This document shows positions 1 to 9,258 of a DNA stretch of 42,259 bases, piece after piece. The stretch's first letter is position 1. Each line of letters begins with the position of its first letter. Under the pieces are notes generated by a model. It was not told the DNA's origin. It did not search any database and saw nothing but the letters and a program-made list of their open reading frames with translations. This DNA is from an uncultured Bacteroidota bacterium (GTDB lineage: Bacteria > Bacteroidota > Bacteroidia > AKYH767-A > 2013-40CM-41-45), in assembly GCA_937871435.1 (NCBI GenBank), contig CALMQM010000067.1, forward strand, positions 1 to 42,259, given 5' to 3'. Made by a program: the position numbers and the translations under genes.

Positions 1-1
1 T

Positions 2-3000
2 GGTAACGACGGATCTGCTTCAGTAAGCGCTTCCGGTGGTACAGCTCCATATTCCTATAACTGGACACCGTCAGGCGGATCAGGGGCCAATGCATCAAAT
101 CTGGGTGCCGGAACCTATACTGTTACAATTACAGACGGAAATTCTTGTACGCAAACAGCAACTGCAATTGTAAACCAACCATCTCAACTCACCGGAAATC
201 TCACTCCTTCACCTGCATTATGCAATGGTAGTTCGAACGGTTCTGTTTCAGTGGCAACAGCCGGAGGTACTGCAAATTACAGTTATAACTGGTTCCCTTC
301 CGGTGGTACCGGAGCGAATGCTACAGGATTGACGGCAGGTACTTATACTGTGACTATTACTGATGCAAACGGATGTACTACCAGTGGATCGGCAAACGTA
401 ACGGAACCGAGTGCCATCGTACTTCAATCGAGTACAACTCCAGCAACATGCGGTACATCAAACGGAACCGCTTCTGTTGTTGTCAACGGTGGTTCATCTC
501 CATATTCTTATTCATGGTCACCTTCGGGTGGCTCTTCCGGGAATGCAAATAATCTAACGGCAGGAGCTTATACAGTAACTGTGACAGATAACAATGGATG
601 TACGCAAACTGATGTAGCCAACGTTTCTAACACAGGTGGACCAACAGTTGCTGCCAATATTCTTCAGCCTGTTTCCTGTGCAGGAGGCAATGATGGTTCA
701 GCCAATGTAGTTGTATCTAATGGTACAGCTCCTTTTACATACAGTTGGTCTCCCTCAGGAGGAAGTGGTTCAAGTGCAACAAATCTTCAGGCAGGTAATT
801 ATACGGTGGATGTAACAGATGCGAATGGATGTATTTCTTCAGATAATGTTACCATCACAGAACCAAATTCAATTGTTGCACAGGCAAGTTCTACTTCAAC
901 TTTGTGCAATGGTTCCTCTGACGGAGGAGCTTCTGTGAATGTTGCTGGAGGTACCTCTCCATATGCCTACGCCTGGTCACCTGCAGGTGGATCTTCTGCA
1001 ACTGCAAATAATCTTGCAAGCGGTACCTATACGGTCACTGTAACTGATGCCAATGGATGTACCAGAACTGCTACCACTTCAGTAACGCAACCTGCAAGTC
1101 TTGTTCTCAATACGACTCCTGTTCCTGCCGCTTGCAACGGATCAGCAGACGGTTCAATTAGTGTGGGTGTTAACGGAGGGACAAGCGGATATACCTATTC
1201 CTGGTTTCCGTCCGGCGGATCTTCATCCACTGCATCGAATCTTGCAGTCGGGAATTATACAGTAACAGTCACTGATGCGAATGGTTGCACATCTTCTTCC
1301 ACTGCTACGGTTCAACAACCGGCTGCAATAGCACTTCAAACTAATTCTACACCTGCCACCTGCGGTACAAGTAACGGCAGTGCAAGTGTGGTTGCCAACG
1401 GAGGTTCAGCGCCATACACTTATTCATGGTCTCCCGGAGGTGCAAATACTGCAACAGCCTCTAATATTTCTGCCGGAGCTTTTACTGTGACGGTTACTGA
1501 TGCGAATGGTTGTACGAATACAGCTGTTGTGAATGTAGCTAATACCGGAGGTCCGACAATTGCAGCAAGTGTCACACAAAATGTTTCTTGTAATGGTGGA
1601 TCGAACGGTACTGCTACTGTCAATGTAGCCAACGGAACCGCGCCATTTACTTACAGTTGGTCTCCAACCGGTGGAAACGGATTGAATGCTTCAGGACTTT
1701 CAGCAGGAGCATACACAGTAACTGTGCATGATGCAAATGGCTGTGTTTCTACAGATAACATCAATGTTTCGGAACCTTTGTCAATCAATGCACTCACAGC
1801 AACATTGCCTGCCAGTTGTGCAGGAACTGCAACAGGCAGTGCTTCAGTAAACGTAGCCGGTGGAACAACACCGTATACATATGCCTGGTCCCCATCAGGA
1901 GGAAATGCTTCTACTGCGAATGGGTTGAATGCAGGAAACTATACTGTGACAATTACCGACGCGAATGGTTGTACGAAGAGTGCGTCTGCGAGTGTACAAC
2001 AACCTGCCGCTCTGAGTCTGAATATTCAACCAACAAATACTTCATGCAATGGAGTGTCTGATGGTTCAGCGATTGCGAATCCAAATGGAGGTACACCGAA
2101 TTATTCTTACAGTTGGTTCCCTTCAGGTGGTTCCGGAGCTACTGCAAGCAATCTCTCAACAGGAAACTATTCTGTAACAGTAACTGATGCGAACGGTTGT
2201 ACCATTTCTCAATCAACCACGATACAACAACCCAGCGCTATTGTATTGCAAACATCTTCTACTCCTGCTGCCTGCGGAACATTTACAGGGACAGCAACAG
2301 TTGTTCCAAACGGAGGATCAGCACCTTATTCATATTCCTGGTCTCCAGGAAACGCTATCACTGCAACTGCATCCAATCTTGCAGCTGCAGCTTACACTGT
2401 TACAGTAACGGATGCGAACGGATGTTCAAATACAGCAATTGCCAATGTCTCCAACACCGGAGGTCCAACCATTGCCGCAAGTGTTACACAACAAGTAACA
2501 TGTCATGGTGGAGCGAATGGTGCTGCCACTGTAAATGTGAATAGCGGAACAGCTCCTTACACATATTCCTGGTCTCCGAGCGGAGGTACTGCGGTTTCTG
2601 CAAACGGACTTTCAGCCGGAATATATTCGATTATTGTTCATGATGCCAACGGATGTGTGTCAACAGATAATGTTACTATTACTGAACCGAGTGCTATTGC
2701 AGCGCAATCGAGTTCAACCGATGCATTGTGTTTTGGTTCTGCAAGTGGAGGAGCTTCAGTGATTGTAGCAGGAGGTACTTCCCCTTACGCGTACGCCTGG
2801 TCACCGTCAGGAGGAAATGCTGCTACAGCCAATAATCTTTCGGCAGGAACTTATACTGTAAGTATCAGCGATGCGAATGGATGTACTTCCACCAGTTCGG
2901 CAATTGTTGGTCAACCTGCGCGATTGACTCTTTCTATGAACACAGTTCCTGCCAGCTGTAACGGTGGGTCAGATGGCTCAGCTACGGTAAATGTTTCGGG

Positions 3001-6000
3001 AGGTACTTCAGGATATTCTTATGTATGGTTTCCATCCGGTGGTTCTGCAGCGACAGCCAGCAATCTTGCAATTGGAAGTTATAGTGTTACAGTTACTGAT
3101 GCAAACGGCTGTACCTCTACTTCCTCAGCGAGTATTTCTCAACCTGCTGCAATGACATTACAAACTTCAACCAATCCGGCGAACTGCGGTTCATCCAATG
3201 GGTCTGCATCGGTTGTAGCAAATGGTGGGTCCTCACCTTATTCGTACTCCTGGTCACCGGGATCATCCTCCAGTGCGAATGCTACCAATATCCCGGCCGG
3301 CGCTTATGTGGTTACTGTTACAGATGTAAACGGATGTACATCTACTGCATCAGCAAATGTTACCAATATTGGCGGACCAACTATAGCAGCAAGTGTTGCA
3401 CAACATGTTAGTTGCTTCAATGGAAACAATGGTTCCGGAACGGTGTCTGTTTCCAGTGGTACTGCTCCGTATACATATTTGTGGTCTCCTGCCGGTGGTA
3501 ATGGTGCAACAGCAAATAACCTTAGTGCCGGTGCTTATACTGTTACAGTTCACGATGCGAATGGTTGTGTATCAACTGATCAGATAACTATCACCCAACC
3601 AACAGCTCTTGCTGTTCAAACAAACGCATCCGATGCCTTGTGTTCCGGTTCAGCAACCGGAAGTGCCGGAGTAAATGTTGCCGGTGGCACAACACCTTAT
3701 TCTTATGCCTGGGCTCCATCGGGAGGTTCCGGTATGACTGCCAATAACCTTGTTGCAGGTATTTATACTGCAACAGTTACAGATGCAAATGGATGTACAC
3801 TGACAGGATCATCAATAGTAGGTCAGCCGGCTGCTATCACTACGTCAATGGTGCATACTAATGCAAGTTGTCATGGAGCAGCAGATGGAACTGCATCAGT
3901 CACAGCCGGTGGCGGTGCTTCAGGATTTTCATATTCCTGGTTCCCTGCCGGTGGTTCCGGATCTTCCGCAACCAATCTTGCAGCAGGTAGTTACCAAGTT
4001 ACAGTTACTGACGCGAACGGATGTACTCGTTCAGCCAGTGTTACTATTACGGAACCTGCATCAATGACAATTCAGAATAGTTCTACTCCTGCTACCTGTG
4101 GTTCGTCTAACGGATCAGCTTCAGTTGTTCCTGCAGGCGGATCTGCCCCGTATTCATATGCATGGAATCCTGGAGGTGGAAACACTCCAACCATAAACAA
4201 TATCACAGCTGGTGCATATACTGCTACAATTACCGATGCGAATGGTTGTACCTCTTCTACAACTGTTGTGGTGAACAATACAGGAGGGCCAAATGTCAGC
4301 CTTGCCTCTTCAACAGATGTGACTTGTGCCGGTGCGTCAAATGGAAGTGCGAATGTGAATGTCAGCGGGGGAACCGCGCCCTATACTTATGCCTGGTCTC
4401 CTTCCGGAGGATCTGCTTCCAGTGCCAGTGGTTTATCAGGAGGAAATTATACAGTGACAGTAACTGATGGCAGTGGTTGTCTGAATGTAGTCTACGTCAC
4501 CATTTCAGAACCGGCCGGCATCGTTTTACAAACTTCATCCACCGGAACAGCATGTGGAGGTTCTACAGGAACAGCCAGTGTAATTGCGGCAGGTGGAACC
4601 GTACCTTACACTTATTCATGGTCTCCTGGTACTGCGACTACTTCAACAGCGAGTGGATTGACAGGTGGCAACTATACAGTTACTGTAACTGATGCAAATA
4701 CATGCACCAGTACGGCTGCAGTAGTTGTACCAAGTATCGGTGGCGCTTCCGCTTCCTTGCTTACATCCACAGATGTTAGTTGCAATGGTTTATCGAATGG
4801 TTCAGCAACTGTAGTAACAAGCGGCGGAACTGCACCGTTCACTTACGCATGGTCTCCTTCTGGTGGTTCAGGAGCCAGCGCAAGCAATCTGGCAGCCGAT
4901 ACGTATACCGTCACTGTAACCGATGTTAACGGCTGTGCAGCAAATGTTATAGTTGTAATCAATGAACCGGATGCAGTGAACATTTCCATGAGCATGACTC
5001 CTGCTGCCTGTAACGGTGGAACAAACGGAACAGCAACTGCAACAGTCAATGGAGGCACTCCGCCTTACCAATATCAGTGGAGTCCTGGTGGAAGCACCAA
5101 TGCAACTGCAAACAACCTTGGTGTCGGTCATTACAGTGTGGTTGTAACTGATTCACGAGGCTGTGCCGAAGTAAATGATATAGATGTATTGTCTGCATCC
5201 GGAATTGTTCTTACTCCATCTGCAACAGATGTAAGTTGCTACGGAGGATCAAATGGAACTACAGCAGTAAGTTCTGTTGGAGGTACACCTCCTTATACTT
5301 ACAACTGGTCACCTGCCGGCGGAACAGGTTCCAATGCAAGCGGTCTTGCCGGAGGAAATTATATCGTTACTGTTACCGACGCCAGCGGATGTACCACTAC
5401 TGCATCCGCAACTGTAAATGAACCGGACGCACTATTACTTGCTGTGACAGGTGAAGCAACGCTTTGCGCCGGTCAATCTACTTTATTAGAAGCAACAGTT
5501 ACAGGTGGTACAGGTCCATACACTTACAATTGGAGCAGCGGACCAAATTCGCCAACACAAACGGTGAGCCCTCTTGTTCCAACAAATTATACTGTAAGTA
5601 TTACTGACGCAAATGGATGTACCACTGCACAGGAAAGTGTGACAGTTGATTTGTATCCTGCTCTTTCTGTTGTCGCCACCGGTAACAACACATTGTGTGG
5701 CGGAACTCCGACTAACATAAGTTCACTGGCATCCGGTGGTGACGGAAATTATACCTACAGTTGGAACAATGGTGCTATTATCGGTTCTTCTGCAACAGTG
5801 GTTCCGGATCATGATTCAACATTCACAGTAACTGTTACGGATGGCTGCGGATCTCCTGCTGTTCAGGATCAGGTTATACTTTCAGTGGCGCCTGCTCCGG
5901 TTGTCGCATTCACCCCGCACGAAGTGAATGGATGTACACCGGTACATGTTGATTTTATCAATGAAACAGTTGCTCCTGCAGGGTCAGTGTATAACTGGAA

Positions 6001-6673
6001 TTTTGGTGACAACAGTACCGGAAATGATTTAAATCCATCTCATGATTATACCGTACCGGGAACTTACAATGTGAGTCTGCTTGTTACTTCACCGGTTGGA
6101 TGTGAAGGATCCCTGCTGATCCAACAACTTGTAGAAGTAACATCTTATCCGTCAGCAGAATTCAGTCAGTCTGCTACAGATGTAACATTGGCCAGTTCAA
6201 GTATTGCATTCACCAATATGAGCTCAGGAGCTACAAATTACACATGGGATTTTGGTGATGGATCACCACTTAATACTGATGCGAATCCATCTCACACTTT
6301 CCAGGATACAGGTACTTATATTGTTCAACTGATCACAACAAATGAGATGGGTTGTACTGATACAATCAGCAGTCTTGTAAAGGTGACTGAAGATTTCATT
6401 ATTTATATTCCGAATGCGTTTACTCCAAACAATGATCAGGTAAATGACGGGTTTATTGCTACAGGTGTTGGCTTTGCAGATTACGATATGTGGATTCTTG
6501 ATCGTTGGGGATTGAAAATTTTCCATTCAAAAGATAAAAACCAACCATGGGACGGTACATATTATCAAAATGGAAACATGGCACAAAATGATGTGTATGA
6601 ATATGTGATTCGTGTACATGATTTCCAGGGTAAACTTCACCGTTTCATCGGACATGTAACTCTGGTGAGATAA
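2..6673 (+). CDS. Giant SprB-repeat adhesin, 3' part (T9SS type B cargo)
   Basis: The reading frame is open from base 2, so the gene is cut at its 5' end by the window; 2223 residues are visible. About 24 SprB-type repeats of roughly 76 residues fill nt 2-5430, each with a core like GGTxPYxYxWSPSGG, then AGxYTVTVTDANGC and an EP or QP linker. After two degenerate Ig-like units come two PKD domains (nt ~5900-6130 and ~6150-6385, with NWNFGD and TWDFGDG cores). The end (nt ~6391-6670: IPNAFTPNNDQVNDGF, then WDRWG-like and WDGTY motifs) is a gliding-motility-associated or type B T9SS signal. The protein is therefore expected to be secreted through the outer membrane and held on the cell surface. 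SprB-repeat proteins act as mobile adhesins in gliding Bacteroidota; a role here in gliding or attachment is inferred. Repeat units follow a higher-order four-part order described in the findings. Confidence 0.93.
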   Translation, partial: GNDGSASVSASGGTAPYSYNWTPSGGSGANASNLGAGTYTVTITDGNSCTQTATAIVNQPSQLTGNLTPSPALCNGSSNGSVSVATAGGTANYSYNWFPSGGTGANATGLTAGTYTVTITDANGCTTSGSANVTEPSAIVLQSSTTPATCGTSNGTASVVVNGGSSPYSYSWSPSGGSSGNANNLTAGAYTVTVTDNNGCTQTDVANVSNTGGPTVAANILQPVSCAGGNDGSANVVVSNGTAPFTYSWSPSGGSGSSATNLQAGNYTVDVTDANGCISSDNVTITEPNSIVAQASSTSTLCNGSSDGGASVNVAGGTSPYAYAWSPAGGSSATANNLASGTYTVTVTDANGCTRTATTSVTQPASLVLNTTPVPAACNGSADGSISVGVNGGTSGYTYSWFPSGGSSSTASNLAVGNYTVTVTDANGCTSSSTATVQQPAAIALQTNSTPATCGTSNGSASVVANGGSAPYTYSWSPGGANTATASNISAGAFTVTVTDANGCTNTAVVNVANTGGPTIAASVTQNVSCNGGSNGTATVNVANGTAPFTYSWSPTGGNGLNASGLSAGAYTVTVHDANGCVSTDNINVSEPLSINALTATLPASCAGTATGSASVNVAGGTTPYTYAWSPSGGNASTANGLNAGNYTVTITDANGCTKSASASVQQPAALSLNIQPTNTSCNGVSDGSAIANPNGGTPNYSYSWFPSGGSGATASNLSTGNYSVTVTDANGCTISQSTTIQQPSAIVLQTSSTPAACGTFTGTATVVPNGGSAPYSYSWSPGNAITATASNLAAAAYTVTVTDANGCSNTAIANVSNTGGPTIAASVTQQVTCHGGANGAATVNVNSGTAPYTYSWSPSGGTAVSANGLSAGIYSIIVHDANGCVSTDNVTITEPSAIAAQSSSTDALCFGSASGGASVIVAGGTSPYAYAWSPSGGNAATANNLSAGTYTVSISDANGCTSTSSAIVGQPARLTLSMNTVPASCNGGSDGSATVNVSGGTSGYSYVWFPSGGSAATASNLAIGSYSVTVTDANGCTSTSSASISQPAAMTLQTSTNPANCGSSNGSASVVANGGSSPYSYSWSPGSSSSANATNIPAGAYVVTVTDVNGCTSTASANVTNIGGPTIAASVAQHVSCFNGNNGSGTVSVSSGTAPYTYLWSPAGGNGATANNLSAGAYTVTVHDANGCVSTDQITITQPTALAVQTNASDALCSGSATGSAGVNVAGGTTPYSYAWAPSGGSGMTANNLVAGIYTATVTDANGCTLTGSSIVGQPAAITTSMVHTNASCHGAADGTASVTAGGGASGFSYSWFPAGGSGSSATNLAAGSYQVTVTDANGCTRSASVTITEPASMTIQNSSTPATCGSSNGSASVVPAGGSAPYSYAWNPGGGNTPTINNITAGAYTATITDANGCTSSTTVVVNNTGGPNVSLASSTDVTCAGASNGSANVNVSGGTAPYTYAWSPSGGSASSASGLSGGNYTVTVTDGSGCLNVVYVTISEPAGIVLQTSSTGTACGGSTGTASVIAAGGTVPYTYSWSPGTATTSTASGLTGGNYTVTVTDANTCTSTAAVVVPSIGGASASLLTSTDVSCNGLSNGSATVVTSGGTAPFTYAWSPSGGSGASASNLAADTYTVTVTDVNGCAANVIVVINEPDAVNISMSMTPAACNGGTNGTATATVNGGTPPYQYQWSPGGSTNATANNLGVGHYSVVVTDSRGCAEVNDIDVLSASGIVLTPSATDVSCYGGSNGTTAVSSVGGTPPYTYNWSPAGGTGSNASGLAGGNYIVTVTDASGCTTTASATVNEPDALLLAVTGEATLCAGQSTLLEATVTGGTGPYTYNWSSGPNSPTQTVSPLVPTNYTVSITDANGCTTAQESVTVDLYPALSVVATGNNTLCGGTPTNISSLASGGDGNYTYSWNNGAIIGSSATVVPDHDSTFTVTVTDGCGSPAVQDQVILSVAPAPVVAFTPHEVNGCTPVHVDFINETVAPAGSVYNWNFGDNSTGNDLNPSHDYTVPGTYNVSLLVTSPVGCEGSLLIQQLVEVTSYPSAEFSQSATDVTLASSSIAFTNMSSGATNYTWDFGDGSPLNTDANPSHTFQDTGTYIVQLITTNEMGCTDTISSLVKVTEDFIIYIPNAFTPNNDQVNDGFIATGVGFADYDMWILDRWGLKIFHSKDKNQPWDGTYYQNGNMAQNDVYEYVIRVHDFQGKLHRFIGHVTLVR
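290..4849 (+). repeat. Higher-order 912-nt tandem repeat (four SprB units each)
   Basis: The repeat marked by a WFP(S/A)GG core recurs with its Trp codon at 290, 1202, 2114, 3026 and 3938, exactly 912 nt apart each time. Inside each period the Trp codons of the four units are spaced 225, 231, 228 and 228 nt, for example 290, 515, 746, 974, 1202 and then 1427, 1658, 1886, 2114. Unit A ends in a NTGGPT-like linker, B in EP, and C and D mostly in QP. After 3938 the order changes to A, B, A, B (Trp codons 4163, 4394, 4619, 4850). The repeats are diverged at nucleotide level, so the length is preserved without recent homogenisation. Confidence 0.9.
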
Positions 6674-6883
6674 TCGTCGGAACAACAAATCATCTTTTAT
6701 ATAATATGAAGCAGGAACTTTAAGTTTCGGCTTCGTTATTTTAGCAGATATATCGCTTTTGTCCACCTCTGATTTTTCAAATGAGAAATTTTCAGGGGGA
6801 AAAATTCAATGTTGATTACAAATCATAATGAACTGCGTTGAAATGAAAATTCGTTCGGGAAATACATCCGGCTAAGGTTCAAA

Positions 6884-6914
6884 AAAAAATCCCGATCAAC
6901 GACCGGGATTTTTT
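6884..6914. terminator. Bidirectional intrinsic terminator
   Basis: A perfect 11-bp stem (AAAAAATCCCG at 6884-6894 with CGGGATTTTTT at 6904-6914) encloses a 9-nt loop and has A and T tracts on its two sides. It sits between the convergent adhesin and recQ genes and can end transcripts from both. Confidence 0.88.
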
Positions 6915-6933
6915 GTGTTCAGTTAAGATGGAA

Positions 6934-9120
6934 TTAATTACCCAACTCCGACATGAATTTGATACGCATAAGTCTGATGTCATCCAGAGTATAATCATTT
7001 TCCCCTAATTCTTTCAGCGCATATTCAGCAGAATCAGTTTCGGCAGTTTTAAAGAATTCAAATACTTCGGCCTGGCGATCTTCATCTATTACTTCATTGA
7101 TATAATAGTTGATGTCAATTCGGGTTCCAGAACCTACGATACTTTCAATTTCAGTAAGCAGATCACGCATCTGTAAACCTTTCGCAGAAGCCATATCATC
7201 CAGAGAAATTTTTCGGTCGATATTCTGAATCAGGTATACTTTCAGGACGCTCTTATTAACCACCGATTTCACGACAAGATCCATCGGTCTCTCGATCTCA
7301 TTTTCTTCAACATATTTTGAAATGAGATCGAGGAATGGTTTGCCGAATTTTACGGCTTTACCTGCTCCTACTCCAGTAATATTTTTTAATTCATCCTGAG
7401 TGATCGGGTATTGAATCGCCATTTCCTCCAACGAAGGATCCTGGAATACAACAAAGGGCGGAACATTTTTTTGCTTGGCTATTTTTTTCCGAAGATCTTT
7501 GAGGGCTGCAAACAATTCCGGATCAGCTGCGGCTCCTCCACCTCCAAATTCATCATCATCATCTGCTTCGGCATTGCTGTAGTCATTGTCTTCGACAACC
7601 AGAATTTTCACCGGCTTCTTGAGGAAAGCTTTTCCTTTTTCGGTTACTTTCAGAGTGCCGTAAGTTTCTATATCTTTTGAAAGGAATCCGGCCAACAAAG
7701 CCTGTCGAATAATCGCTGTCCAGAATTTCACGTCCCGGTCTCCACCTTCGCCAAAAATTTCCAGCTGATCATGGTTGTGAAGTTTCACTGCGTTTTCCTG
7801 CTTCCCTGTGATCACATTCACAATGTGTTCCATCGCGAATTTCTCTTTTACTCCGAGTACTGCCTCGAGTACTGTACACATTTCCTCTTTGCCGTCGAAA
7901 CTCTTCTTAGGATGCAGACAATTGTCACAGTTTCCGCAATTCGATTCATTGTAGGATTCACCAAAGTAATTTAACAGGACTCTTCTCCGGCAAACAGATG
8001 TTTCCGCATAACCGACAGTTTCGAGTAGCAGTTGCTTCCCTACCTCCTGTTCGGCTACGGGTTTACCCTTCATGAACTTTTCCAGTTTTTCAATATCCTT
8101 ATAACTGTAAAAGGTTACACATTTTCCTTCACGACCATCACGACCGGAACGACCAGTCTCCTGGTAGTATCCTTCGAGGGATTTTGGAATGTCATGGTGG
8201 ATTACAAAGCGCACATCAGGCTTATCGATACCCATCCCGAAAGCGATAGTAGCCACAATCACGTCAATGTCTTCCATCAGGAATTTATCCTGTGTTTCAG
8301 CACGGACAGATGCTTCCAGTCCGGCATGGTAAGGCAGAGCTTTGATTCCATTCACAGCGAGTGTGGATGCAACTTCTTCCACTTTTTTTCTGCTCAGGCA
8401 GTAAACAATGCCTGATTTGCCCATATTTTGTTTGATGAACTTGATGATTTCTTTCACCACATCCACCTTGGGACGAACTTCATAATACAAATTCGCTCTG
8501 TTGAAGGACGCCTTAAAAACATTGGCATCCATCATCCCCAGGTTCTTCTGGATATCAAGTTGAACTTTAGGAGTAGCCGTTGCGGTGAGAGCGATAATGG
8601 GTACCTTACCTATTGCTTCAATGATGGGGCGCAAACGACGGTATTCTGGTCGAAAATCATGACCCCATTCTGAGATACAATGCGCCTCATCTATGGCAAA
8701 AAACGAGATTTGAACCCCACGAAGAAATTCTACATTTTCATCTTTGGTTAAAGATTCAGGGGCTACATATAACAGTTTGGTACGACCTGATTTAATATCC
8801 GCTTTGACCTGAGCAATTTCTGTTTTGTTGAGTGATGAATTCAAAAAATGGGCAACACCATCTGCATTGCTGAACCCCCTCATTGCATCCACCTGATTTT
8901 TCATCAATGCAATCAATGGAGAAACAACTACCGCTGTTCCGTCCATGATCAGCGAAGGCAGCTGATAACACATGGATTTTCCACCACCGGTCGGCATGAT
9001 CACAAATGTGTCTTTCCCGGCCAGTACGCTCTGTACGATTTCTTCCTGCTCCCCTTTAAACTTGTCGAATCCAAAATATTTCTGGAGATAGGTTTTCAGA
9101 GGTTTTTCCGCCACTAACAT
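6934..9120 (-). CDS. recQ: ATP-dependent DNA helicase RecQ
   Basis: 728-residue 3'-5' DNA helicase for recombination and stalled-fork repair in the cytoplasm. Visible motifs are Walker A TGGGKS (44-49), DEAH (144-147), motif VI QETGRSGRDG (320-329) and the zinc cysteines C377, C395, C398 and C401. An RQC winged helix follows (~405-500), then an acidic linker (~510-525) and an HRDC domain (~532-605). The last ~120 residues look like an additional helix-turn-helix module, as in RecQ proteins longer than the ~610-residue E. coli form. The start is ATG and the first helicase motifs follow at the usual distance. It is transcribed away from kdsD and ends against the terminator shared with the adhesin. 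Confidence 0.96.
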   Translation of the reverse strand: MLVAEKPLKTYLQKYFGFDKFKGEQEEIVQSVLAGKDTFVIMPTGGGKSMCYQLPSLIMDGTAVVVSPLIALMKNQVDAMRGFSNADGVAHFLNSSLNKTEIAQVKADIKSGRTKLLYVAPESLTKDENVEFLRGVQISFFAIDEAHCISEWGHDFRPEYRRLRPIIEAIGKVPIIALTATATPKVQLDIQKNLGMMDANVFKASFNRANLYYEVRPKVDVVKEIIKFIKQNMGKSGIVYCLSRKKVEEVASTLAVNGIKALPYHAGLEASVRAETQDKFLMEDIDVIVATIAFGMGIDKPDVRFVIHHDIPKSLEGYYQETGRSGRDGREGKCVTFYSYKDIEKLEKFMKGKPVAEQEVGKQLLLETVGYAETSVCRRRVLLNYFGESYNESNCGNCDNCLHPKKSFDGKEEMCTVLEAVLGVKEKFAMEHIVNVITGKQENAVKLHNHDQLEIFGEGGDRDVKFWTAIIRQALLAGFLSKDIETYGTLKVTEKGKAFLKKPVKILVVEDNDYSNAEADDDDEFGGGGAAADPELFAALKDLRKKIAKQKNVPPFVVFQDPSLEEMAIQYPITQDELKNITGVGAGKAVKFGKPFLDLISKYVEENEIERPMDLVVKSVVNKSVLKVYLIQNIDRKISLDDMASAKGLQMRDLLTEIESIVGSGTRIDINYYINEVIDEDRQAEVFEFFKTAETDSAEYALKELGENDYTLDDIRLMRIKFMSELGN

Positions 9121-9199
9121 TGTATTGAGTTGATTTTTATGATATTACGATAAATAAAAAGGTATATGCTTTAGAAAAGCAATCGGAACTAAAATTAAA

Positions 9200-9207
9200 T
9201 AATTTTG
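9200..9207 (+). promoter_or_regulatory. Bacteroidota -7 promoter element of kdsD
   Basis: TAATTTTG matches the TAnnTTTG consensus at every fixed position. No convincing -33 TTTG was found at the usual spacing. The element overlaps a possible TTG start at 9205, which argues that translation begins further downstream. Confidence 0.5.
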
Positions 9208-9258
9208 CCGAAATACCGAGTGAAAAACGGATGTACTTTAAAAAAAATTTTCAAACAC

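Noticed and set aside
1420-5131. Many open frames of 60-115 codons on both strands inside the adhesin
   Set aside because: They follow from the repetitive, stop-poor composition of the adhesin; none has a recognisable domain or own start context.
2-5430. Regularly spaced repeats that could be mistaken for a CRISPR array or satellite
   Set aside because: The repeats are ~228 nt, lie in one open frame and encode SprB domains; there are no short identical repeats with unique spacers.
9167-9181. Perfect 6-bp hairpin (TGCTTT-AGA-AAAGCA) between recQ and kdsD
   Set aside because: Too short and without a T tract; no partner site is visible, so not called as an operator or terminator.
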